This document shows, in pieces, positions 32,925 to 46,500 of a stretch of 64,000 nt of DNA (the stretch's first letter is position 1; each line of letters starts with the position of its first letter). The DNA comes from Sphagnum compactum (Eukaryota > Bryophyta > Sphagnopsida > Sphagnales). The DNA is taken from contig OZ234493.1 of the NCBI GenBank assembly GCA_965153455.1, forward strand, positions 2,480,001 to 2,544,000, in the 5' to 3' direction. Under the pieces are notes generated by a model. The model searched no databases. It saw only the letters and a program-made list of their open reading frames with translations, and was not told the origin of the DNA. Position numbers and translations under genes: made by a program.

Positions 32925-34386
32925 ATGCGGCGTTGCCCTCAAGGAAACATGACACCACAACTGCAGTTGGTGCTGCTAGTGATTTGGACTCTCCTCTTTT
33001 TCGAAGCCGCATTTCCGCAGCTTCTCAATGCCGCTGCAAGTAAGACTTCAGTTGTAATCCCTGCCTTTACGTTACCATAGTCTACTGGGGTTTTGGCCAC
33101 ATTGTTACTCGGTTTTGCTTTCTCTTATTTGTGAATCTATTTTCCTGCATCCTCGAATTCTGGGATCTCTAGGAGTCCTGTGATTGGGTCCCTGGCATTT
33201 TATTGCTTTGCTTTGACTACTGTGATTTTCCCAGCCCAGTTTTACTGCCTTTCCGGTATGTTTCCTTCACCGCATTTTGGTAGCTCTGAGCCATTCTCAG
33301 TTATATCCCTTCTCTTTCGTTCTGTATGATTTTGGTTTGGCAATAAAATCGCAACTCCTTGTCCTTATTTTATTTTCCGTAGTAGCTCATGCTACAAGCT
33401 TCACCGGAACCCATAACATTTGGACACAGATGCTTGAGAGATCACCCCGCTATGCTGTTTTGGTTTCCTCCCTTTCTCTGAGATGTGTCATGTCTAAACT
33501 CTCCATTGTACACATCCTTTGGATCTGGTCAGATTGGAGCTTGCTCTTTTAGCTGCGTTCCATTGAATAAGTTCGATTTTAATGGCAGTGTCTTGAAGTA
33601 AATATGGTTTCAAGGTCATTGACACTCGGTTGGGAGTTATAGTGATCATTGGGTTTCTAGTTTCAAGTACTTCTGCATGTTGTGTTTCCAGTTATGATCT
33701 ATGGTGAATATGGGACAGGTGAAGAACTAAGTGAGAAGCGCTTGCAAATCTATGAAGGATCAGATATTGGGGCCCGGAAGCTACTCCAAGCAGTTCAACG
33801 TAAGCTTTCTGATTACTAATCTTGAAGGTGAAGCAACACCCATGTGTCCAAAGTGCAATATTTGATTATAGAAGAGCTTAATCTCTCTTAGTGATATCTA
33901 TAAAGCTCAACCAATACCCTAAAGTTGCAATCAGCTATGTGATTGGCCATGTGCAACACTTGCAAAATGACTAATTTGTGTAACCATGGTTTTTGGCTTA
34001 CTTTCTTTGGTCTTTCTGTGACAGAATGCCCAGTGAGTTTCGAGGTGCAAAACTACTCATCTATTACAAGTGTGTGTGTGGCCCCTAACTATGATAGCAC
34101 CCTTTGCTGTCCTCCCTTTGTTGCCTTCGTGTGCAAATTTCTGACCTACTTCAACGATCAATCAACAGATTGTGCAGCCACACTCTTTTCATACCTGAAT
34201 CTTGCGGGACATTATCCAGCAGGCCTGTTTGCAAACGAATGTACAGGTGGACCACAAGGCATTGCATGTCCAATAGTTCCAGCGCCATCTCCTGATCCAT
34301 CAGGTGTTGTTTTGATTAGGCCAAAGCTAAGTTCCTTGGCTTTTATGTCATTGTTTGCACTTCTTTTCAGGGTTTTGATTTTTTAG
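32925..34386 (+). CDS. LLG: LORELEI-like GPI-anchored protein (LLG)
   Basis: This is a small secreted GPI-anchored protein of the LORELEI/LLG family, known as a chaperone and co-receptor of FERONIA-type receptor kinases and RALF peptides at the plasma membrane. Three exons, 32925-33039, 33692-33799 and 34025-34386, join in frame to 194 residues. A signal peptide with core LQLVLLVIWTLLFF opens the protein. The mature part has the family core CPVSFEVQNYSSITSVC, then CCPPFVAF, TDCAATLFSYLNLAGHYPAG and LFANEC. Eight cysteines are present, as expected for four disulphides. A Pro/Ser-rich stretch and a hydrophobic tail (LAFMSLFALLFRVLIF) give the GPI signal. I prefer the ATG at 32925 because it adds two Arg before the hydrophobic core; the ATG at 32949 is an alternative (186 residues). 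An out-of-frame ATG near 32810 opens a reading frame that overlaps the start. Confidence 0.92.
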
Positions 34387-36007
34387 GCCCTATTTCTCTA
34401 ACCTTTCAAAGTATAAGATAGAGCTTGGGAGCTTTTGTCTCCTTTAACACTGGAGGTCCATCTTTGCAGTCTGTGTCTCAGTCTTGGTTCCTTGGAAGAA
34501 GATTTCATAGGTTGGGATGTGTGAAGGTTTGGTTTTCTAGGTTCAAGTGTTGAACTTCAGTGGTGTTAGATGGCAGATGATGTTATCATCCCCCTTAGTA
34601 TCCACTGTCCAAATATTTGTGCAAGGCACAGACACTTGCAATGCCAACAATGATATAATTTTGGAAGCACATGGTGGATGTAAACTGTGATTAAATCCTT
34701 GAAAAGAGAAAGAAGGAAAGATGCAAGACAACTTGTTTCTAATGAACATTTGACTAATACACACAAAGGGATTCTTACATGAACCTAGATCCACCCAATG
34801 ATATTTCTTTGGAGAGTGGCTACTCTATGGAGAGTATCTTTCCAGGACATATGAAGGCAACAATGTGGGCATTTGGCACAAAGCACTTGCTTTCAAAGAC
34901 TGCCTGGCTGTGATGGTGCTCTGCTGCTCAAGTGTAAGCAAAAGCATGAATGAAAGGCTAAAAAATTGTGTCTCTGAGAATCTTGTGGTTGTTTTGTTGC
35001 ATGAGAATTTGCAGCTTTCTTCAGGGAGATGCAGATTTGAGAGGTAGCAACTCTAGTTCCAGTACCTCTTACAACACTTCTGTTTGTTCCCAGATATGCT
35101 TGGTAATCAATACTGGTCTAGAAATTTGTTGTCCAAATGCAGCCAAGAGCCTGAAGTATGCCATCACAACAACTTAATGAGGTTTACCTGACAGCAATTG
35201 TGACATCTTTTTGTTGAATAAGTCATATTTGACAAAGCCTTGGTTGATGATACATTTGTGTAGTCACACTTTTGTGCTTTCAGCCATTTCTACATTGAAC
35301 ATTTGTGATGTTTACTGTAATTTGACATTAGTGTAAGATGTGTCATTACCAAATTCAAGTGTGAAGACCTACTGCTGCAAGTAAGGCCATATTCTGTTGT
35401 GGTGCATTCCTTGCAGCTCTGTTCCCAATGTCCAAATGTTCCTTTGAGCCTGTCCACATTGGTTTGCTTGAAGCCAAGTTAATTGATCTGAGAGTTGTAG
35501 CCCAATAGTGCTGCTGTTCAATTGTTGAAATATAGCTGTTCATTGATCTGCCTAACATCATTAGTTTGTGGAACCATCCAGAAATTCATCAAGAAAAATA
35601 ATGGACGAGTAGTGCTTACAAGAACAGCAAAATGAATGATGACAATGCACTGTAAGGCATATCATAACCAGTAGGCTTCTCCTGCCTAGCCGAGAGTTTT
35701 GGCTAAACTTTCTGCAAAGGCTGCTTGAGGTCCATAGGTGATTGACTTGAATCATGGAGTGACTCAATGAAATTCATGGGGTGCAGCAACTTGGTTACTC
35801 TTATGGTTAACATCCTCTCGAAGGCACCTGCCAATGAGAAGCCACTGTCCAACCACACTTGGTGCTGGTGGAAATTTCATAAATTTTCATCCTGGTATTT
35901 AACCAAGTTCCAGGAATCAATCACTGTACTATTTATGTGGATCTATTTTTGTTGCGCACTTTGATCGAAGGGTTGGCTGGGGTGTGCTTGTGTGCAGGGA
36001 AGGGCGG
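34387..36007. other. Downstream region of LLG, no supported gene
   Basis: This probably includes the LLG 3' UTR. The remainder up to the hAT target site shows no conserved coding frame, RNA or repeat end that I can support. Confidence 0.5.
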
Positions 36008-36015
36008 GTCCATAG

Positions 36016-39000
36016 CAGTGTGGGGTGGGTACCAGAAAAATCTCCAAACCCCCACCGGGTATGAACCCGGGTATACATAGTTAGAACTGGTGGATGTGAA
36101 CTTCTCAAAAACCTGCCCCCACCTCATACCCTAGATTAATCTATGTTAACATACTTGCCCCTGCCTCATACCCATCATCAGGATATAATCTTTATATATA
36201 TACCCATACTTGACACATGAGGTACATAAAGGAAAGGGTATTTGTCTAATACTTGAGTACCTTTGTAGGCATATACCCAACAGTGGTATACTTTAGGGTT
36301 AGGATTAAAAAAGTTGTTGTGTACTTTATGTTTAGGGTTAGGTTAATTTTGTGTTTCATTTGCACCTCCTTGTTCGGCTCGGTTGTTTGTTTGTGGTCTA
36401 TCAAATCTTGTATCTCATCGCCTTCAACAAGCACTTTTGCAACTTGGCGCTTCTGAACATTGCGTGGTGGACATTGCAACGCCATCATGTTGATTGTTCA
36501 AGGTCTTGCAATCATCAATGTGAGTTTATGAGTTTCTTAACAATGAAAAGCAAAAGTTATGGAGCTAGTAGTCAACAACGTAGAAGAAGGTAAGCTTCTC
36601 AACCTTTTTGCTTGCATTCTATAAAGCTTGTGGGATTAATGTAGAGAGTCCCTTTGTCTTGTGAAAGAGCGATCTTTGACTTGCTTTTGTTGTGAAAGAA
36701 TGATCTTCAACTTCCTTCAAGTGTACGTTGGTTGGTCTTTGGTTTTGTGTTTTGTCATTTCATCTTGGTTTCTAGGTCTCTATTAAGGTTACAGTGTGTG
36801 CAACGTGCATAGTGCACCTTTTGTGCTTCACGTTGCATCTATTGCGATTGTGAAAGAGCTTGACAATCTTTTTCAAAGTTGTTGATTTTGTGTTGGTTGT
36901 GGGTTTTGGTTTCCAGGTTGTCAGTTCTTCGCACTTTTCTGTTTCATTTCTAGGTTTTTGCATTATTTGGTTCTAGTTTGTTTGAATTAATTGCATTTGC
37001 ATTTCTTTCCTTAGCTATTACTTATGGCTTCTTCAAGTCAACCTTTCTTCAACACTAAAGATTCCACTCTTAACGTAGACACTCCAGTTTTTGCAAGGTA
37101 TGATAGAACATGATTGTTGAAATGTTGCTAGAAGAAGACATAACGTTGCAAACTCCTAAGAATGTTGTTTTTGGGAATGTTTTTCTTGGGAATGTTGTTG
37201 AGGATGATGTTGAGGATGCTCCTAGTGTTGATGTATATATATCAAAGCTGCATTTGACAAATTTGGAGAAACAACATGCAGCTTGGAAGCCTTACAATTG
37301 TAATTTGTCAACATGGGTTTTTTTTAAAGGTGCACAATAACTTGCCCATAGCCCTTTCTCAAAACCAAATAATGTGGTGCATAGTATGCCATAGCAATGT
37401 TGTTGGTCTTGAAATCTTGGCATTGTGCATTAAATTACAGAAAGGTTTTATTGCTTACCACAAGTCAAATGGCATAATAACCATGGAAAAACATGTAAAG
37501 CTTGAGCACAACGCCTTAGTTAAGAAGTTTCGTAAAAAAAAATGATGTGGCTACTATTATTTCACTATCTTGTGAGCCAACCAAGAAGCAGGCACATGTG
37601 ATTCCAAGTGCCATATCTAGTTTTTTTTCTTTTACAAACCAATTCAAAAAAGATAATGAAACCCAAGTTTGTTTTTTGGAGGATGTGATGTTCTTTGTGA
37701 TCAAGGGTTATTTGCCCATGAGGATTGTTGAGTCCATTTGGTTATAGAGAATGACATATAGGTTATGCCCAAGAGTGATTTTTCCTAACATAAAGATATT
37801 TGTTGATGATGTGCTTTCTGGATTGGTGGAAAAAACCATGCTTACTTTTGTGCATCCTACATTTGCAGATTCTATTTCAGCCATTTGCACCTTTGATTTA
37901 TGGATGTGAAAAGGTGCGCATGATGTGTTTACTGTTGTTAACTTTTTGTTTGGCAAATGGGAGGCCAAGCACATCACTATCAAACTATTCGGAAGTGTTT
38001 GACACTAATGGTGCGGCTATGGTTTTGAGGTTACAGCTTCTGGATAAGTTTTCTTTTACCCAAAAGATCCTTGTTTATGTTAAGGATGAGGGTTCTAATC
38101 TACAAACATGTGCAAGTGCTTTGAACTCTATTGTTTCATGTGCTAGCTTGGCTATGATGGAACCTTTTGGTGGGTTGTGTTTTGGGCATGCCTTATCAAA
38201 GGTTTGCCAATATGCCATTATAGACGAAAAGGTTGCCGAGGGATTGTTTTACGCATTTATAAAAGATTGCCCAAGCTGACATTCAGAAGTGCATTACCTA
38301 GCCAAAAAAGTCTGGGAAAAGAGACTTGCATAGGATAAAACTTGCATGGATTCTAGCTCGAGGTCTAGAAAACTGAATATACCTGTAAAAACAAGGTATG
38401 AAAATTCTTTCATGTGTTACTTTTGTTAATTTCATGGGTTGTAAAAATTGCAGAGATCTAATATCAAAGTATCTAATTTAATTGTGTTGTTGCTTATAAG
38501 TTTGCAAGTTGTGTTTTATTGTTCTAGGATGCATTGACTTTTTGGAGTGCCATTGCACTTTGTTATAGTTGGCAGATTGTTGCATTATAGAATCACATGC
38601 CTTTTCTTTGAACTTGGGTTGTTTGCAAATCTGTTATGAAAGTTTTTTCACCCATTGTGAGAGGGTGTGTTTTGAACTAGAGTCGAGGGCATTGGTTCCT
38701 TGGGGATGCCCTCCATTTTATTTAACTACATGTTAAGAATTTCGTCATGGGCTTTCACACTAGAGGGTGTTCGACAACCTTGCTAAAGAAGAGATAAATG
38801 TATTTGATTATGAACTAGAGGAGCTCATATATTTTATGAAGTGCCAAGTGCTAGAGGTCCTTCTACCCTTTATTTTTTTTATGCATGGTTTTAAAAAAAA
38901 AAAGCCATAACATGTTGGCTCTTATGTTGGATCCCAAGTACAAAAGTATGGGTTTGGTGATTACTTATTTGGGTCATGAAGTTGCTACCATTCTGGTGGT

Positions 39001-40872
39001 AGATCATGACGAATAGTTATTGTTGCCTCTACTATTGGAGGCTTATAGAAGTTTATTGCCAAATAGAGGGGACTGTTTGGATGAGTTTGCCTTACTTGTG
39101 GATTTTGAAGGTTTATTCCAGTAGACTAACACAACTATAGATACCTATAAGGACATTGTATGTCGAAAACTTGGTTCGTTCCGTCGATATCCTGTTGATG
39201 TAAAAACTTGTTCATGTGCTTTGACATGGTGGCGCATAGAAGAGCAAAAGTTTCCAACAGTGGCTACATTTGCAAGATAGATTTTGGGAATCCCATCTAG
39301 CTAGATTGAGACTGAAAGAATCTTTTCCATTTGGAGTCCTCACAACACTTAGGAGATGTCGACTTCAAACTGACAATCTAGACAAGCTAATTTTTGTCCA
39401 CAAGAATTGGCCATTTGATCTTCATGTTGATTGTTTAGAACCATCTGGTTTGGCAATTGTTTGTGAAGCATAATCTAACTTGACAAATGAGTTGGATGCT
39501 GAATTCATGGATGAAGTGGAGCGTGAAGAATATGCAGATGGCGATTTGTAGTTACTAGAAGTCCTTCCTTACATGTGAGAATTAGTTGAATATGAAAATG
39601 ATGAATTAATTACATGTGTTAGGGTTTTGCGTAAAAAGTCTTTTCATATTTTTAGATTTTGAAGTCTTTAATCTTCACTGTGTTTCAATGTGAAACATGG
39701 AAAGTTTGAAGGTTCTGGATTCATGGTCTTTGAAGTTCAGTTTGTGTTGGTTTGCACAATTTATAATTTTTGAATTCCGAACTATTTTGAAGGGCTGTTT
39801 ATGTCTTTGAGGATGTGTTGTCTATTGTCTAATTGTCTTTCTATTTATGTCTTTGTGTTTTTCAAGGTTATTTTGTGTTTGCCTTTTTAGAGTATGTATA
39901 TTTGTGACATTTTGGGTCAGCATTTTGCTTAGATTAATCTTTCAAAGTTTGTATGCAATGTCTGTGAAGGTTTGTTGTCTGTTTTTCTTTTAGGGCTTGC
40001 TAGCTATTTGTCTTTTTGGGTTTGCTATCTACTATTTGTTTATTTTGAGGGCCAACTATCTGTTGATTATTTGTTTGTCTTGAGGGTATATGTATAGTAT
40101 ATGTCTATTGTTTGCTTGTTTGTTTATATTTGTTTTTGAAGGTTTGTTATTTGTCTATTTATTTGTTTATGTTGTTTGGGGTTATAGTTCGTGTTTGTCT
40201 TTGAAAGTTAGTATGTGTCTTTGTTAAGGTGTTAGTCTTTGAGGTCAGTTGGATCAAAATTTTGATCTTTGGAACATGTTAGATGAGAGGAACATGGAAT
40301 AGTTTGATACAAAAAACCATATCTAACAAAACAAACAATCATTTTGATTCATTCATGCTGGCTGGACATTAGGATGAGTTTTTATAATTAGGTTTAGAAT
40401 TTAGAAGTATAAAAAAAGACAATGTTATGCCTTTCCAAAAGTCTTTGTTAATATAAATTCTTTCTTTGAACTTTCGATTGCAGTTTCATAATCCATGAAC
40501 CTTAAACACTAAATGTCAATAGGTTTGTGAAAGTAAAAAAAATTGAATATTTCATTTCTAAGAACCAGGTAAAAAAACAAGAGTGATTGTGAGGGTTTTT
40601 GTCAAAGAATTGGAATAATTTAAAGAACTCAATAGGATATTGGGGAGGGTTTTTGATAAATACCCGAGATTGTATACTCGCTTTCAAATGCATTGAACCC
40701 TTGGACACACCTCACACCCATTGCTCACTTACATTTAAAAAACCCGAACCTGACCTGTTATTTGAGATTTCTAATTTCCATTGACCTGGACCTGTTGTGG
40801 ATTTTTGAAATTTTTTTTTGAAACCTGGACCTGACTATTATCAAAAACAATTTACATATCCGCCCCACACTG
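36016..40872 (+). mobile_element. Complete hAT DNA transposon with 8-bp target duplication
   Basis: The element starts CAGTGTGGGGTGGGTA, and its other end, read inward, is CAGTGTGGGGCGGATA. The ends are therefore inverted repeats identical in the first ten bases and at most of the next six. Both sides carry the same 8 bases, GTCCATAG (36008-36015 and 40873-40880), which is the target duplication length expected for hAT elements. The 4857-base element holds a decayed transposase gene on +. Near both ends are ACCCG/GGGT-rich words (about 36050-36070 and 40660-40870), possible subterminal repeats. A perfect duplication suggests the ends have changed little, while the coding part is broken. Confidence 0.92.
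37024..39551 (+). pseudogene. hAT transposase (BED finger, DUF659-like, hATC), broken
   Basis: The likely start is the ATG at 37024, with a first exon to about 37099. A BED-type zinc finger follows at about 37375-37510 (WCIVCHS ... TMEKHVKLEH, C2..HX4H). A DUF659-like region comes at about 37880-38280 (FDLWM, LLDKFSFTQKILVYVKDEGS, CFGHALSKVCQYA). A C-terminal hATC dimerisation region lies at about 39220-39440 (TWWRIEEQKFPTVATF, RRCRLQTDNLDKLIF). A full transposase would cut and paste the element through its end repeats. Several stops (for example at 37743, 37907 and 38277) and frameshifts break it. Some gaps may be introns, but not all can be explained that way. Confidence 0.8.
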
Positions 40873-40880
40873 GTCCATAG

Positions 40881-43553
40881 TCCATACCAGTGTTGTGTGG
40901 TTATCTGAATTAATAAAGAATGTTTCGATTTGTAAATTATTTCAAAATGAGAGAACTGCCAGTCCTGGTTCTTTGAGAAAATCAGAATCAAAAAACTGTT
41001 GGTCTTGGCTATTCCAAAAACCTTAAAGAACTGACAATGAATTCACAAAGATGAAAGCCCCTCTGGACCTTCCCCTCTCTTCAAACTCTGATCTAAGTTT
41101 TTTCTTTTGTATTTGCAGGTACTTCCCTAGGCAGAACTTTCTCATGCACTGGGAGGCATCTTACAAACCTGTAAGGTCCTCCCGGCAGGTCTGTTCCTAA
41201 TGCGAAAGATTCCATACCTAAAATTAGGTCTTTTTTTAGCTGTAGGGGAAGGGTAGGGCCAGTGGGCATTGGTTTGTTTTCAGGCACAGGGAACTCAGGC
41301 TAGGACGGTGGTTGTTTTCCTTGCCTTGAAGCAAACCAATGCCCTCTGGCCCTGCCCTTCCTCTATACCTACAAAAGAGACCTCGACTAACTTTTGGATG
41401 AAAGAACCCTACCGACCTGTCTTGACTTATGACCTTACAAGTATGTAAGATACCTAAGAGGGTGGGATGAAGACACGCCCCTATGAGGTTAGTATAAAGG
41501 GAAAGGCTAGATGTAAATGGGAATAAAATCAGGTACCAAAAAAGGTCTTACTAACTTGTGTATTGTGGGTATTACATATGAGCTTCATTACAGACAGACA
41601 AGTAAAGCTCATCCCCGGTGATCTCCAGGAATTTGAGGGATAAATTTCACATGAAGTGTCCAAAGTTCATCACAATGCTTGATTCTGGATGCTCTTTCAG
41701 GTTGCAAGTCTTTATCTCATTTTTATTATCAACAACAAAGCTGCGTTCCTAAGGGTTGCAGATGCATCCTGCAAAGTAAACCTCTTTCAGGTCAGCAAGA
41801 GCTCCTGCAAGGCTCCACACTTTGAATACTGCCCACATGTTTTTGAAATATAGAAGAAATGATACAAGTATTAATGATGGGTTTGGGATGAACCATTGAA
41901 ATTTGTAACATAATATAAGTTATTAGAAGGACAAAGATGAGAGTTGCCACATGTAGCACCAAAATGGTCAGCACTGGATGCAGTCTACAACCTAACTTTG
42001 AGAATCATTATAAGAGAAGAGATAAATCTTTCCTGATGTCCCCACTTCATGCTGCCCTAAAGTCTAACTAGAATGCCTTGCAGTTTGTCACAGTGCAATA
42101 GACCAAGGACTAAAGGATTAGCTCTTCAATCCATGTAGTAACTGAAGTATAGAGTACACCTCTCCACTCCTAAACCTACTTGGCTATGTGGTTTTACCCC
42201 CACCCCCTCAACTTTGAAGATTTGTTCATGTGCACTGATTTTGCCTGTAATCCTTTTTTATGACTGTAACGGAATCTCTAGTAATTGTGGGTTGGAGGTT
42301 TCTAATCCCCAACCACTTGCAATCTTTGTTCTCATCTCTGCATCTTGACAATGTAGGAAAACTTCATATCTACTCCAGGAGTTTTGCCCCATAATCTAGA
42401 AGCACACTGTGATCAGCAATTAGGAGCCAGGACTTATCACAATATTCCTTGCTATCTTTGAAAATCATTCATTGCCAGTCAATTTGCCACTCATCTAACA
42501 AGAAATTCCTCAGAGCTTGTTCTCATTAGAGCATTAATTTAGTTTTCTGTTCATACAAATCTGATGCTGACCTCCTACATGTGATGGCATCCATCAATTG
42601 GCAGTGCATCTGACACAGATTGTGCCACTTTAACAGTCCCTGAGACTGTGCTTTTAAAAGTGGCAACAAGAGGTTGATGACTGGATCACCCTAGTGTGGG
42701 GAGGATGAGAAGAACGGCCAAGGGATCTGAATGATGGTCAAAGATATTTGAAGATTGGACTCAAGATCACCTAATCTTGATTATGGCCAAAATTAGCTTC
42801 TCCTAATTGGTTGGTCACTATTTAAACAATGATATCTCCCACAGTGGCAGAGATTCCTTGCTCACAAATTTCACCTAATGAGTTGAGCATCAGAATCACA
42901 GTTCTACAACAAAAAAAGAAGCTTCACCTTCATAAAAAAGAGTTAATTGGTGATGGGCATCGACATACTCACCACAGTTTGGTGTGTCAACCTGCAATGA
43001 GGAAATAAGAGACTGTCCACAGGTGAGGAGATGCTTAGTCACACTTCTCAGCAAACATGCTAATAACAAGTAATGAGCATCTGGGGGGTTGTGGATACAT
43101 GCACCAGTTGACAACACATTTGGGAAATGTCTCCCACCATTGTCTTTCCATCCCCATTAGTATTCTTGATGCAAGACCAGCTTGATTGTTGCAATTTAGC
43201 ACAAAAAATTCTGTTGATGAAAGCAACCAGCGAAGGCTTGAATTATGTTGGACCAAGCAAGACCTGAAATGGGTTCTAAATTTATCCAAGTGCGACAAAT
43301 CTTTCAACCTTGTAATCTTCATACAAAACGTCACTGGTCAGAAAAGGCTTCAGCATGTTTCTCAACATATGGTCAAATAGAAAGTAGCAGACATTGGATG
43401 ATTGGTATTGAGTTGAAGAGATACAGTTCCTTCCAACCAACTCTAAGAATCTGTTATATACTAAGATCATCCATCCTGACTGCTGACAGCCACTGACAGC
43501 CAAAAGTGCCAGGTGGAGTTGTACAATGCAAGACCTGATCCAAGGCCATGTGG
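40881..43553. other. Region between hAT element and proteasome gene
   Basis: Apart from the foldback at 41.2-41.5 kb I see no gene. The last several hundred bases before 43554 are probably the 3' UTR of the minus-strand proteasome gene. The frame at 42896-43117 has no family match. Confidence 0.5.
41158..41452. mobile_element. Foldback element (long imperfect inverted repeat)
   Basis: Two arms of about 120 bases, 41158-41276 and 41332-41452, are inverted copies of each other. The left arm contains CTTACAAACCTGTAAGGTC and GGGCATTGGTTTG; the right arm holds their near-complements. A loop of about 55 bases separates them. It would form a long hairpin, as in foldback-type MITEs. No clear target duplication was found. 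Confidence 0.75.
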
Positions 43554-46500
43554 TTAAGCAAGTAAGGGATTCCTGCCAGGAGGAATTTCTTCATGGAACA
43601 GTGGCAGCTTATCTCCAGCAAAAAAGTTGCGTTCTGCTCCATGTGCATTGACCTGCTCAAGCCCCAAACAGAAGTATCAGCAATGTCAGAGACATACTGC
43701 TGGCTAAAGTAACACCAAAACTGAATGGAATTGAAAACCCCTGGAATTGCCTGTGTAATCTAGAGACAATATGCATACCATCTGTTTGGCATACATCAAG
43801 GACTACTTTGCATGACTACTCTAGGGAGCAGGATGTGGTTTAAATGGCTTCACTTATTGATGACTCAGGGGTATCAACTTTAACGAGCCTTGAAAGATCA
43901 TGCTCCTACGCTGTTGATACTGCTTACTTTAGACAGAAGCGATCAGCTCCCACTACAACACACTAACACTGCAATACATGAAATACATGTCTCCTCTCTA
44001 TACTTCCCTCCTTTCCATGGGTTTAACATCACAAACCCCTGTTGGCATGTGTCCCTTGGAGGCCTCAAACATCATGTCCTTCTAGGATGCATAGGACATA
44101 TAAAGCAGCACTCTCAAATAGATTTAACAGCAAGGAGACAATCTTAGAAGGATTTTCACCTGTATCCTTGGCTGAATGGGAAAATCCACAAGATTTTTCA
44201 TCTTGCAGTTTGAATTTACTGAAAGAAATTTGAGATACAAAAGGGTGGGGGGCAAGGAATACCACAAGAGGATGATTCAACATGCTTCAACAACTAATGA
44301 GACTTCACTATAACACATTTAGTTGCTAGGGCCTTCCATATTTCCTCCAAAGGACCCAGAAGCATCTCTCTGCTGAATGACTTAGAAATTACACCCAAGC
44401 AAGGCCAGGGCTTTTGGTGCAGTTTTGAGACTTTTCACAACTGGCCTTTGTATGAGCATAGACCTCATTCCTGATGCTTGCAAAGAAAGCCCTTCTCTCA
44501 GACAGATAGCCTACATAATGCACAAATATTCAAACTTCCATCTTTCTGTCTGCACCGCAGGGCTGCAACATCAACACATCTGTTGAGAGGTAGGGAGAGA
44601 AGCAACTCACTGTAACAGTGCGAACAACCCCACCACTTGCTCCATCTCGAGCAATTGCCAAAGCAATCGACTTCACAACAAACCTCTGCACCAATATGAT
44701 TCACTCCCTGTTACTGAATCTCTGACAGGCAGACCATGATTCCTCAAGCCAGCACCATAAGCTCCCAAATGATGGTTACAGATCCCAAATCTTTTCTACA
44801 AATTACTCCAACACCCCTGTCCTAAAGTTGCTCTCCAGAGCTGGAACTGAATTCATAAATGTGTAACATAAAGCTCCTAGTTCAATGGCGAACTTCAGTC
44901 TTTCCCCTATTAATTTGGTTACATTGTCAAAGATGACCTGTTGTTCATTACTGTTGTTTTATGTGACATTTGCATGCCTGTATTCTTGGATTTTGCAAGC
45001 AGTGAAGCCATTGCCCAGTTTAAGGTGAAGTTCACATAGGATAAGAAACAAGCAGTATACCTCTGCTTCATCTTTGCTCATGTTGGGACGCCAAGCTTGA
45101 TCCAAGAACCCATACAGATAACTTGACCCTGACCCTGAATCATCCTCCCACACAGAGCTAAGAAAAATAGAGCCAGTCTGGTGAACAGGATTACCACAAA
45201 TTACTGTTGTGCCATTGAGTGGTTGTAGATGCACAATGATCATGAGTAAAAGTACAGCACAACCTAGCAACTTGAACCTGAAGCAAGCAAAATCCACTCA
45301 ATACTGCATTGGATTCTGCAAGTCCACAATCACTGTCTTTTGAGCAACTCACTAGCTACAGGTGTGGACTTCTCACATATCTCAAACTTGGAGTCTACAC
45401 AAAAGTGGAACCCGCACAGAGGGTGGTGCAGACTACAGACCTCCACTGGAGAATGGAAGGCGCAGCAGGGTGCCTCCCAGAGGAATGCCATAGACACTGC
45501 CTCCATCATATTTATCCCAACCTGCCACTATCATACCAGCCTGCAAGAATGACTGTATCCGGCAAACACAATCCATATCATCAGCCATGTGTTGAACTGT
45601 TGCTGCCATAGCTGAACCCAAAACCAACAAGCAAAAGTGTTTCGAGCCTCACAACTGAATGATTTTAATGGTGAAACCATCTCTTGTGAGATCCATAGAC
45701 TTTGTCCATAAACTAACTTCTGTAATCTGTACAATAAGTTGATTTCAAGTTTGGCAGTGTTAATGGTCAAATCCCTTTTTTTGTACAAAAACAGGCTAAC
45801 CTTGTTCTGATAAGCCAATTCCTTGACAAGATTTGCTGCTGTTTTAACTGTTGCTTCTTTGCCTAGCTGAATACTGCAAATTTCAAAGAATCACTTCCCT
45901 GGGTCAGACTTCCAATCATTCTAGTTCACAACGTACACCAAAGCAGTGTTCCAGAGGCACATGATAAGAATTTCTACTTAGTTATACCAGCACTTCAAAC
46001 CCACATTTGCCCAGCTCCTGTTCTCAACCCACACATGTAAATAGCTTTAAGGTATGGTACATGTGCAAAAGTGAGCCTCACGTATGTTGATTCAGAAAGT
46101 AGCGCACATAGTCAGACACAACTTGTGTATCAGCTGCCTGCAATAGCACATCCAGAAAGATCATCCATAACTTCTTCCACACAGCAATTATGCTTAAGGG
46201 TTTCACCAGAAGCAAACAAAGAATGGGAAGGCATGCCCAAAAAAACCCTGAACAGTGTCCATTTCCATGGACCTGAGAAGAATATACCATCACACTCTTT
46301 CAGGTATGTGGATCATGGCCCAAGTCTGCAAGATCATTTGCAATTTCCTCCCTTCAATTTCTCCAAAGTCTTTAGGCCTAGTCTCTTACAACAACTCCAA
46401 GATTAGAACATCAATAGTCTATAAACTGAGGAATTAAGTAAAAGGAGCAAAGAATACCGAGCCTGATCTGCAAATGTAGACATTGTCAGTAAGTTGAGTA

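Noticed and set aside
42896-43117. Possible last exon of the proteasome gene
   Set aside because: The true end ([13 protein letters not shown] and stop) is at 43652-43554, in frame with the preceding exon; the other frame has no proteasome similarity.
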